Shown here: piece after piece, positions 23,505 to 35,670 of the stretch
Layout of the letters: every line of letters begins with the position of its first letter
Position numbering within the stretch: position 1 is the first letter of the stretch
DNA from: Sphaeramia orbicularis
Taxonomy: Eukaryota > Chordata > Actinopteri > Kurtiformes > Apogonidae
Assembly: GCF_902148855.1 (NCBI RefSeq)
Contig: NC_043966.1
Coordinates: 50,911,880 to 50,975,879, forward strand
Length of the DNA: 64,000 nt
Reading direction: 5' to 3'
Notes under the pieces: generated by a model
Told to the model about the DNA's origin: nothing
What the model saw: the letters and a program-made list of their open reading frames with translations, nothing else
Database searches by the model: none
Position numbers and translations under genes: made by a program

Positions 23505-24390
23505 TTAAAGGTGGAGTAAAGCTGTGTTCCATGTAGCTCAGAAGTCAGAGCTGTGAATTCTGTCCCACTCCAGCTGACTGCGTTCCAGTACAACTCGTTA
23601 AGCCAATAGCAATAACCACTTGTAGTTAGGTTAGCTACTGGAAGCCATGTCAGTACCCAGTTAATACCAGAAACCTCATTTGTTTTACATGTGCAAATGT
23701 TGCTTCCTGTCACTGTTATTTCTACTTCATTAAAGGCAGTTTCTGGGATTAGGAAATGCACTTGACAACTACAGAGATCGGTAAAGACATTAACAAAAGA
23801 AATCTATGCAATAGTCCAGTTCAGCCTTATTGAGGAAAGTTTTGCCAGATCAGGTCATGCAAAGAGGAAAGGATTTAGTAGAAGATGGGAAATCACATTA
23901 CTGTTTAGAAGTGATGAGGACACTGAAGTTGTGACTGCAGTTTAGTTTGTTTAGAATCTAATGTGTTACTTCTAGTGACTATAAATCAGTGGCTATAAGT
24001 TGTTGACTGTTTTCCTCAATAAAACATATCATATACTGTTGTTTGCCACAGAACATATTTTCTATAATAATCCAAAAGCCATTTCCTGGTTAACCTACAA
24101 AAATATACTTTGGTCCAGTTATGAAGTAACATGGTGAAACAAATATTTAAGCAGATTGTCATCTGTGTAGCATTGTATCAGGACCTTCAGGGAACACCCC
24201 CATCCCGTGTGTGGAGTCTGAGCATCTTTTTTTTTTCTTTCTCCATCTTCTTACAGAGCCAGATCTGTGTACAAACAGATCATCTGATTTTTTTCTGGCA
24301 TAATCACAACACAAAGAAATAGGGCACATGAGATATTCACTAAATTTGACTGAGAGAGTGTTGGATTAAAATTGCTTACTCCACCTTTAA
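23505..24390. mobile_element. TTAA-flanked inverted-repeat element (878 bp)
   Basis: TTAA at 23505-23508 and 24387-24390 flanks an element beginning AGGTGGAGTAAAGC and ending GCTTACTCCACCT; the ends are inverted repeats differing by one A. TTAA-specific insertion suggests piggyBac or a related superfamily. No transposase frame was recognised, so it is probably non-autonomous. It lies downstream of the known atoh8 exons. Confidence 0.65.
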
Positions 24391-26725
24391 ACTGGACTGG
24401 CTGTATATGAACAGGTAACATCTGAACTGTATGAAACAGTCATCAAATAGTCATAGTTTGACAATAAAACCCATTTTATCACCAGAAGAACATGTACAAT
24501 GATTAAATAAATACACAGTGAATTGTTTTAATTTTACAGCTTACATTGAGAGATCTAGAATGTACTTTAACTATTGTAGACAAATATGGAATTAATTGTG
24601 AAAAACATGCATCACATTATTCAACTTTTATTAAAGTGCCACTGAATTTTTTTATTTTTTTTTTCATTGATTTGTCAAAAGACTGTCAGCATTCTGCCTG
24701 TATATAAAGAACACCTGTTTCCATGCATCCAACCAAGAACTTAATTTGAAACTAAATTAGCATGACAGTAATGAGGAGTTACACCACATCTACATGGCAA
24801 TATTGACTGTCATAAAGACAGAAGATCTACAGGGTTGGAATAACATTATCTGTCTGCTTAAGCCTCTGCATATGTAAGGCAATCACATGGTTTCCTTGAT
24901 TTGTTTACTTTCTCTCTTGTTCATCATTCACACCAACAAAACACAAAAGCAAAAACATCTGTCAGGGATTTTTTACTTTAAAAACCCTCTATTTAGCTCT
25001 TTAAATATGTAAAAATTACATATTTTTATAAACATGTATTTAAGTAATACTATACCAGTGTGGCAAGTAAAGTGTAATAAAAAAAAACAATAATAATAAT
25101 AATAAAATAAAAATCGCATTTTGATTCCCCAAATTGGCTGTCTTTGAATTGTTATTAACTGTTATATATATGTTGTGCAAAATGCAACCAACAGTTACTT
25201 TAAAAAAAATACTTGTGTTAGCAAAAAAGTTCAATGAACTTTTTGTTTGAACACATGAACACATCAATGAACTTCATCATGAACAGGACCTGTGTAGTAT
25301 TTTCACTTCAAAATAACCATTGACCTGTTGAAAGACTCATATATTTTGTACTTTTTCTACGCTACATTATGCTACCAGATGCAGCTAGATGTGAATTTTG
25401 AATGAATGAATGAATGTATTTACCAACTTAACTCTTCTTTTGGGCAGTGATGGTCTCTAGTGGAAAAATGCTGTGCGCTAATAAACTATAAAGCAGCTTA
25501 TTATCCATCTTTCAAAGATTTGGAACCAAGGGGGCATTCATTGACCTTTCACCAACTGTACAGGAGACCAAACCAAAATGACCATTTTGGTATGAACTTC
25601 AACCTTTAATATTATAGTTTTATACTCACTGGTAAGAGTATACTAGATGTTTTATTAGAATTTGAAAACCCCAACAACATGGTTGCATCCAAAGTGAGCA
25701 AACCATTACAGTAATGTTATTAAACAAAACAACAACCCATTGTGATGAAATAAAATACTAATTACTGAATAAAAATCTTTACATCCCTATCACTTCTCAT
25801 ATAGCAATATGAATATACCATATGTACATTTTTATTTAGCTAACATAGTAATCGTGTAAGCCTCGATGTCTGATTGAAAAGATGTTACAGATGTACTAGT
25901 ACTTGTACTAGTAAAAAATGTGAGGGTAAATATCATTTACTGAATGAATGATGACATTCAGTAACTACAAAGTTGATATTCAAATACTGTATGGGCTTCA
26001 GCCCTCTCTGAACTGACTTGTTTACTTTCTTCATTCTGAAGATCTTTGGTTTTTCAATAAAAACTGGTCTAAGAATTCATTTGTGTCTGCTGTGTAGTAG
26101 AATGAAAACACTAAAAACTGGATTATTTTCATCTGACTCAAAAATTCTCAATCCTCTGTTGGTGTGATTATTATTGTGATTATTGGTATGATTATGTTTC
26201 CTGAAGGTATTTGTACCTTTGAAATAAGATAAAATAATGAACTTCACCCTCTTCGGACACAGCTAATGTCATGTTACTGATTCACCTGATGAATATGTAA
26301 ATGTGAACAGATCATATCTTCAGAGAAAGCCACCATTTGTACGTATTTTGTTACTGATAAAAATATGATCACTTATTCACAAGTGAATCCTTTAAATAGA
26401 GTATTAGATTGTGGTATTCATTCACACACTGGTGAAAAGAGCTTGGGTCAATGGGCAGTGAGTGTGTGGAAGCTGAGAGCCCTCTGCTGGTGACTGCTGG
26501 TACATACAGCACACGAGGCGACAGTATATTCATAAACAATACCTTATTTTAAACGAAGGCAATTCAGCCCGTTTTGATTTTTAATTCACTAATTTCAACG
26601 CAAAAAGACCAGGTCTTAATGAACCAAATGAGGGACAAAGATTGTGCTCATGTTGGACCTTGTACCCAAGAGAGGACTACTTATGTAGAATGTGTCCAGC
26701 TAATCACTGACAGGGCTCATGAAAA
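24391..26725. other. Gene-free AT-rich stretch
   Basis: No exon, RNA gene or intact mobile element was recognised. Short AT-rich simple repeats occur near 25080-25105. A possible poly(A) signal (CAATAAAAA) lies near 26055, but no transcript can be tied to it. Confidence 0.4.
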
Positions 26726-26729
26726 ATAT

Positions 26730-28105
26730 TCATGCCCTTGGATGGTTTCACCTTTTATTATTCTATGAATGGAATCACAGTCAATATAGTTTATTTTTTG
26801 GACCAGAATTTACAAAAAACTCATTAACGTAAAATCTGAATTTCTTACCAAAAAATTTAAACAATAATGTAAATGAGTGATTGAATAAATATTCATCTCC
26901 CTGATAGTATGTGACCTAATTCAACAGGGGCCCAGTTAGCTGGAACACCTAAACTCACAACTAGTGAAATGCAGATCATGTGAGTGTATGTATGTCAGTG
27001 TAAAGACATCTGTGTGTGGAGGGTCCAGGAACTGGTTTTGAGACAATTACACCATGAAGACCAAACAACACCACAAACCACTCTGGGAAAATTTAGTGTA
27101 AGTAAGGGGATGGATACAAACACACTTCCAAGTCACTAAACATCCTCTGGAATTTAAAAAAAAAAACAAAACAAAACATCATTAAGAAATGGAAAGAATC
27201 TGATACATGTTTAAATCTGCATAGAGCAAACCTTCCTCTGAACCTGAGTAACTGTGAAGATGGAGAACAGTGAGGGAGACGACCACAACACCTACTGCAT
27301 GACTCCTCTGAAGGAGTTCAAAGCCTCAACAGCTGAGATGGAACAGACTAACACGAAAGAATTCTTCAGAGACGAAGAAACTGTTAAAGAAATCTAACTA
27401 AAGTTCATCCAAAGGCATGTGGAAGAAGGTTCTTTGGGTTCTTTGGTTTGGTGAGACCAAAATGGAACTTTGTGGTCATCTGAGCAGACACTGTTTAGCG
27501 GACACTACACATCACCACGCTGTGGGGATGCAAAACATCAAAAAGAACAATCTGATTCATTCTGCATGAGGTACAGCAGGATCATGATCCTAAGCACACA
27601 GAGAAAGGTACCAAAGTGAATGTTCCAGAGCGGTCAAGTCAAAGCCCAGATCAGATCAGATTTGGCTGAAGAGTCTGGTTTAGACCAGCTCTACATGGAA
27701 GGTGTCATGAGACAAATTTTGTTATGATGTGCTACGTAAATAAAATTTGATTGATTGCTCTCAACACAATAGAGAATATATGGTTGGAATTGAAAAAGGC
27801 TGATTAAACCCAACGCCTGTGCAACCTGACACCTACACTTTTGCAAATAATAGTTAAATTGCAGCATCCAGAAACAAGTCTGATGGAGACCTGTCCACAG
27901 ACGCAGTTTACCATGCACAGGGTGAATACTTATGCAATCACTCATTTTACATTACATATTCTAGTTAATTGACATTAATTTGTAGACATGTTTTCATTTG
28001 ATGTCAAAAGTTTTTTTGGAAATTCTGGTAAAAAAAACAAAAATTTCAATGACTTGACATTTTGAAAGCAACAAAAGAGGTAAACATCCTGGACACCATG
28101 CCTAA
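26730..28105 (+). mobile_element. Decayed Tc1-like transposon with long inverted repeats
   Basis: The arms at about 26730-26890 and 27930-28105 are imperfect inverted repeats: left ATGTAAATGAGTGATTGAAT pairs with right TGCAATCACTCATTTTACAT, and both ends carry GGCATG/CATGCC. The interior retains fragments of Tc1 transposase in the plus direction, including a GETK-like block near 27455 (GAGACCAAAATGGAACTTTG) and the 'VPERSSQSPD' block near 27620. There are multiple stops and frameshifts. A short LINE-type tail (about 27707-27757, AAATAAAATTTGATTGATTG) has inserted into it. Confidence 0.75.
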
Positions 28106-28109
28106 ACAC

Positions 28110-29173
28110 AACTTGTTTTGGGCATGGCATCAAAAATAATAGTAAAAAAACATCCTCAGTTATGTACTTATGTAAAGTAAAAATTAACAAAACTTAAAAA
28201 GCTAACCGAATTGTAACCAAACAAGAGCATTGCAACTTAAGATACTGCAGAGCACATGTTGCTCCAAGTTGTCTTCACAGATATATAAAAAGGATGTCTT
28301 TCCAGCTTTTCTCCCAGCTTTTTTTTTCCTGTTTTATGTGTTTGTTTGTTTTTTTTTAAGAAAATACCCCATAAACATGAAAAAAAAAGCTAAAAGAAAA
28401 TGAGGAAAGTAATTAATAAAATGAAAAAATTCAACAAGACAGAAAACAACTTAGACAAAAATGAAGCGATAGACAGATGCTCATCTTACTTCCAGTTGCA
28501 GCCCAATTTATAGTCCTTGTCATTTAACTTTTACATACAACTATTTGTTGGACATGTATAAATAAATGTGTCAGTTCTGTGCTAGAACTGCATGTCAGAC
28601 ATACAAGATAAAAACAAGTACTAAAATAACATTCAGCCGATCTTACAAAGATCTTACATATGCACATCCACTTTGTGTGCATCATTCCAGAGAACAGAGG
28701 GACTGTGTTCTTTCAGTTGTTATACATCTTGGATATGGAAAAAGCGACTATCACAGAATATAATTTACATAAAACAACTTTAAAATCTGTCATTTAGGGT
28801 GCTTTAATTGGTGTTAATTCCATCAAATTTGAAGCAAAAGGTACGTAAGGGTTCATTTCATGTCTGACACATTTGCAGTGTAGAGACATTGGACACGTCT
28901 CTATCAAGTCTGAGTGTGTCCGCAAAGACACTTGTCTGTTGCACTTTCCTGCTTCCAAATACATCCAGCAAAAGGATCATCATCTGACTGGGGGTCAAAA
29001 CAGATCCTGTGATGTTGCTTTGTTCCTTCTACACATCCAAACACTCACAAAAACCACCTCATGCCATTAAATTCTCCCATCTTATTAAAGCAAAGAATGA
29101 AAGCGATCTGCTGAGTGCTGTTTAAAACAGATCCATGTTATTCTAAGAGGTCAAGTCCATGTGGAGTTAGTAT
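28110..29173. other. Downstream flank / possible 3' UTR of tmem129
   Basis: No separate gene is seen. On the minus strand this follows the tmem129 stop codon and may include its 3' UTR; a possible ATTAAA signal (minus strand) lies at 28803-28808. No other feature is supported. Confidence 0.4.
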
Positions 29174-32100
29174 TCAGCGAACCACGCAGACGTCCAGGAT
29201 GCAGAATTTGGCTCTACAGGTGGGGCAGGGGACTTTGCTAGACAACCAGGTTTCAGGTCTTTGCTGGTCTTGGCGGCTGGCAAACCATCGGCCCAGACAA
29301 GACAGACACCACATGGGTCTGCAGAAACACCGCTGACAGTCCGGCTCAGTATCATAATCTACAACACAGACAGACGCAGGAGTTTTATTCCTTTGGTCTC
29401 TTCACTCTGACATATGACAGAGTGTTCAAAAGAAAAACAAGTTTAAAAAACATTTTGATGCAGTAGAAACTGCTTAGAGTGGTCGTATCAGTCAGGGTCA
29501 AATCAATCAATATAGGTAATTGATTATTTTAACAGACCACTTAATTCATCACCATATGTGTGTCTGATACTCAGTGTTTGTTAGTGGTAATGAAATATGG
29601 AATGTTTTCCTTTAAAAACACAATACAGACTCCTACACTACTCGTTCTGTCAATCATCACTTCTAGCCCTGTCAGTGTTTGGCGGAGGTTTACCCATCAA
29701 CACCCTGCCCTCTTCTGTCAAGTTCCAAACATTTCTGGGTGTTGACCTTCTGGCAGTGAGTTTACGTCTTCAGCTCATCAATAACATCCATGTGGACGGG
29801 CAGAAAGAATAATATAAACACAAAATGAGTCCAGGTTCTTCTTCTCTCTTAAAGTGCTGTTCAGTGCATATGGAACACAGACACACAGACGCAGAGTTTA
29901 CCCAGAATTTTACACACACACGCCTTTCCTGCCTGTCTCTCACACAGACCTCTTATTTATCTATGTAGTTGTTTATGTAGATATCAGGGTAGAGACTGCG
30001 ATCTGGTAGGATCGGCGATTCTACCAGTAGAGACTCCGATCGTAGTCTCTACCAGTAGAAAGTCCGATCAGAGTCTCTACTGGTAGAAACTCCGATCCTG
30101 CCAGTAGAAACTCCGATCGGGTTACGGTTAGGGTTACGGTTAGGGTTAGGGTTAGGGTCAGAGACTACGATCGGAGTCTCTACTGGTAGAATCGCCGATC
30201 CTACCAGATCGCAGTCTCTACCCTGACATAGACACACAACAAATCTTTCTTTTTCTAGTTCACAGTTTTTTTCTAGTGCTGCTCTGTGGTCTGACTTTTC
30301 CTACAGCAGCCTCCCTGGGCACTTTTGTGAACATGAAAAACCTGAGGAAGCTCTGAAATAGTCTGTGAGGCTCACCACAGCATGTGACCATGCATGATCC
30401 ATACAGATTTTATCACAGGTGAACATTCATGTTCACACACATTTTTTACATCATTTCAGTACTTTCCATGGCTTTTGAAGGGTCAATGAAATAAATTCCA
30501 CAAACCTTTGTAACCTTCAAGTGTGTGAACAGAAACGGACTGATTCTGTGAGGGACTTTTAGATCCAGATCAACAGTTGTTCCCTTTAACTGTGACCACT
30601 AAAAGCAGTTTCCACTGTATTTGTCTCCAAAAACAAGAAAAGGTTAACAAATGAGCAACTGATTCTAATTTTTTTCAAAAGATGCAGGAGACATGCAGAA
30701 CACACACAAACACACACTACCCTCTGAGTCGCACAGTTTCACCAGCTTGGTGTTGGCTGGAACCTGCATACAGCCGATACAGGGCTCCAGCTCCTGCACA
30801 AGGACAGAGACAGTCTTCAGTGATCACATGGATGTGGTTTAGGAGCCAACACCACAGAAGATGTACTAACTAATAGAATAACACAAAAGTGTACCTGTCC
30901 ACTGGGTAGTGTATACGTCTGATTGAGCTCCACCTGAGCTCTGAATGTGTCCAGGAATAATTCGCTGATGGTCTGGTAGATTACCACATTGGCAGCATTC
31001 CTGACTGGAGCGTGGAGCTTCTCTCTGAACTCTGCATACTCTGTAGACATGAGCCTGGATCAACAGAAAAGGATGTGACATGTGAGAGTTTTGTATAAGT
31101 GGAGACATCCTGCCCCATACCAATTACAGAAGGCCTCCTGTACAATTCCTTACTTATTATTCATATTAGAGCTACATATTTATCTAGAAAAAATACAATT
31201 TTGTTGTTATAATTCCCACTCAAGCATCTTCCTGCTGACTGTTTTTCCTGTCCTTCCCCAGTCACGAGATAAACAGTGAAATTTACTCTGAGCCCACAGG
31301 AATCCAGGTATGTACAGTAAATATTAGAAGAAGCAGATATGGACTGCCACTCAGACCGGCTACCAATTTCCCAGTGGCCACTCATGGTACTGCAGCAAAA
31401 CAAATCCCTGCAACAGTGGTTTCCTGTTTGTCAACCTATCCCTATCCTCTTCATTAGAAGGTTTTAGAACATGATGGTTTTATTTGTTTTAAATCTCCAC
31501 AATGCCCATAGAATAATTTTCTATATGTGTAACATCACTACAGTGTGCAGTCAGAGCAGAAGGGTGTAGGTGGGGGAAGTGGTCTGAAGCCATAACTCTT
31601 ATGCAGTGGTTCTCGTCTGCAGGTGTAACGCAGACAAATAAAGCTGCAGGAACTAACATTGGTGAAAAAGTAGGCAGAGCTTACTAATTAGTATCACCGA
31701 TACCCTACCTAGTCAGGGATTCATTTTGAATTTTAAATTAAAAATTACTGTCAACTAGATTAACTCTTTAGGGGCCAGAGTTTGTTTTTTTCAAAAAATA
31801 TAAAATTTGATATTAAGATTTCAAAAAGCTGCCTGTTTCATTCAGTTATGTTTCTTGTCGAAATATTGTGACTTTGGCACTTAAAGGGTTAAATTAAATT
31901 ACATTCCTTTTTGGGTAGTACAGTCAAACCAAGTCAAAAAAAAATTGGTCTGCCCATGTCTTAACTTTCAGTCTGATTACACTTTTGTCTGCCCTCTACC
32001 CTTTGACCTGTTCAGCATGGGTGACTGCCAGGAGGGAATATCACCCTTGTGTCTTGATTTCAAAAATACCAGCACAAGTTGATAAACAACAATCATTAAA

Positions 32101-35100
32101 CTGTGTACTGCACTTCTCCTAGTGGTAAAGAAAATGTGTGTTGAGTTTGTAAAGAATTGGGTGAATGGTCTTTGTAAAATTAATCGGACAAAAATCTCCA
32201 ACAGACAGAATTCCTGGTATTACTACACCCCCGGGCATTTTATTATCACGACAGGATCAATATGACTATAAAGTGCCTTTGGCATCCCCCAGCACCATCT
32301 ACCTGTCATCACGACCACATTGCAAAATAATGAAATTCTGGGGTTTTATTATGAATGGAAAAACACACATATATCATTACAATTTTAAACCTTTGAAATG
32401 TGATTTTATTATTTTATACAATTTTCTTTGAGTGAATGTACCTGGTTTGTGCATGTCCCTCACACTGTCCTTCTAACTTTAGTGAGTTTGATAAGCGTTT
32501 AAATGAAAAAAAAAAAAAAAAAAAAAAAAATTCTCAGATGTTGTCATTATACTCAAGTTTTTGATAAAACTAGTAATTTTGATCATTTATTTTTTATTTT
32601 CATAATACTATTTAACATTCTACATGTGTCCTTGAAATCGTTGTCAATCCTGTCACTTTGGGGGAATCGCCCCTTTAATAATCCAGTTAATGACATCACT
32701 GATGTCATCATCATCAGTTTGAGTGTCTTCATTGGAGGTGGAAACATAGTCTATGAGAGCATTTAGTATTCACATTTCAAACTTTTCATCATTTTGTGTT
32801 TTTACTTAAATTTGGTGACACTTAGCATGTCCACCCTGTCACCATAAAACATTATCTATATTATAAAACCCATGTGATGTCTGTGTGCATGTATGAGCAT
32901 GTGTATGTGTATCAGCTTTATAACTGAAAAACTGGACAGAGCTAGCCTGTGCTTTGGGTCAAGGACCAGAGAGACGAAAACTGCATATTGATACCACCAA
33001 TACCTTTGGAGTTATTACTTTTTAAAATTGCAATGGGTTTACGGGGGTCGGATCAACGAAACTGCCAGGACATGACGGGAGTGATCACACACTAACAAGG
33101 CCGGTCTGGTTCTTACTGTGGCCCGGTTCCACAATGTCAGTCCCTGGTCAGACCCAGCCTGTTAAAGTCCCCCTCTAGACCCGATTTCACACATTTCACC
33201 AGTACACAGTGCATGTTGTTGCCGTGCCAACCGCTATAAAAACCAAGAAGAAGAACAGGGCTGTTGCTATAGGTTGTTGCCCTGACATCCCAACGTCAGC
33301 ATGTGTGGTGCGAACTGCTAACAAGCATGGCACCGCTGTCATTAGTGTGGGACTTTTTCACCATTTCAGAGGGAGACAATCCATTTGCAATTTACAACAA
33401 ATGATCTGCAGAAGTTCCAAGAGGAGGGAAAAAGACCTCATCTTTTAACATCTCTAATCTCATAAGTCACCTGAAATGTCATTATCACAGTGATGAGATA
33501 TGGAAGGAATACCCAGATAAGTCTGCTGCTACTGCCACCGTCTGGGCTAGTGCATATCGATGAGGCGTTTGCAAAGGTCAAGAAGTTTGACAGAGACGAC
33601 CCAAGGGCTAAAGCATTTAATAAGAAAATTACTGAACTTATCGCATTTGATGACTAATCCTTTATTGCAGCCGAAGACCCGGGATTTTGTCAACTATTGC
33701 ATCATTGGGAGCCACGGTATGAAGTTCAAAAGTCGTTGCTACTTTTCGGATACATGCTTACCAGCCTTATATGATCTGCATGTCACACCTGTCCATACAT
33801 ACATATTATTGGTATCAGTTACGAGAAGCAGGAAGTTATTGGTATCGGTTGTAAAAAACAATTATCATGCATCCTTAGTCTGCTTGTACTTTGTCTGCTT
33901 GCTAAAAATGTATTAAAAATATGGTTGACTTAACACATTGAACATAAAGTTAGTTAAGTGGAAAACCTCAAGTTTTTTGTTTGGTTTTTTTTTACATTTT
34001 AAAGTCTGAAAGGCACCTTATAGTGAAATTGACCCGATAATACTCATAATAACCCATTCATGAGGACATCTGACAGTACCTACCGGATAGTGAAGGCTCG
34101 GACAGAAGGGTTGATGCTTTCCACTCTGAGTGTCAGGATCTGAGTGGGTGAGGCCGAGTCTGGACTCAGCTGATGCTGTCTGGACGCAGTTACCGTCACA
34201 TGACACTCACTCTGTAAGGCCATGTAGACGTGGTAAGTGGTCACCTGTACGCACACAAACATCAAAGAGCTGAAAGTGAAAGGATGCAACTCAAGAACCC
34301 ATGACAAATGCACTTGGTATGAGAGCACACTGACCTTCAACACCCAACTGTCTGTGACTATGACCCGGGCTCCATGCACCCCAGTAGCAAACTTATCGAT
34401 GCGTCTGAACTCAGTGTTGACACTGGATGCCACAGACCCCCAGCCTGAATGGGGAGGCCTCACATGGGCCTGCAGAGCCTTGCTGATTGGGTGGTTGTGC
34501 CAGTGGCCATGGGACCAGTAAATTACAAGAGTCCAGCTGATCAAATGGAGACCAAGAGCCCCAAAGAGAAACATCCGCCAGCTGTCACTCACCTGATGAA
34601 ACAGGAAAGGATGACTTAAGCCAGACATATATCACATCATGAGAGAAAACATTCTTCTGGTTTTACTGAACTGACCCACTCAGCAGGAAAAGTGATGAAC
34701 TGACTGGTAAAACAGGATTATTGAAACAACCCTAGAGGCTTTAGGTAAAGCATTCATACATTTGACCTCTATTCAACACAGACTTGAAATGTAGAGCTGC
34801 AATGATTACTGATTACATGTCAACTATTCAATTAATCTACTATTAATAACCACAATTTAGTCTGAGGGATATTTTAATTAAAAAAAAGTCAAACTTCTCT
34901 TATTCAAGCCTTTAATTGTGATAATTTTGTAGTTTCTGTCCTCTGGGACAGTATAATAAATATATTTAGGTTGAAATCAATGAGACATTTTTTAAAAAAC
35001 ATTTTCTGATGTTTTATGGATCAAACAATTAATCTAGAAAATAACCAAGATATCAATAAACATTGACAATAATCTTTGGCAGCAGCCCTTTTCCAATGAC

Positions 35101-35629
35101 ACTGAAACCATAAAGAAAAATGTTTGAAATCATCCATAATTTTTTTTTTTTTTTTAACCTTTTCATGTATAGTGGTCACTCCAGTGGACAGTTATTCTAC
35201 AGCTGTTCTACTGTTTATTCATGGGTTTTGTTGTTTTAGTTCCATATCAGCCAACAGAGTGGAGCTTATGCGTCATCTCACACACTGCAATTCATACAAT
35301 TATTGTAACGTTGCTGTTCTTGATAAACCTGATCTGCAGTAATATGTTTTAGTGTAAATCAGTTGCTAATTGTTATTAGACTGTATTTAACACTTTTCTG
35401 AAACAACATGTTTTTTTATTGCATAATGTCTCCATGAAATGAGTAATAACTAGCATTAGAGCATGATAAAATGTGAGAAAACAACATTAAAAATGTTATT
35501 ATTTCATAGTTTTCACACAGTTTATCACTCTCTGATGATGAGTTTTAAATACATGTTTCTTTGCCTCAAAAATTAAACACATGATGTCCAGCTGAGTGGG
35601 CATTTTTGTAACTCCACAAAAAATAGGTT

Positions 35630-35670
<41 letters not shown>

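Noticed and set aside
30049-30237. Frame with NPNPNRNP repeats
   Set aside because: It is a translation of telomere-like hexamers in the inverted-repeat element.
32850-33060. Possible Helitron-like start (TCTATATTATAAAACCC followed by GTGATGTCTGTGTG)
   Set aside because: It resembles the 5' end of some Helitrons, but no CTRR end with a hairpin was found, so the call is not supportable.
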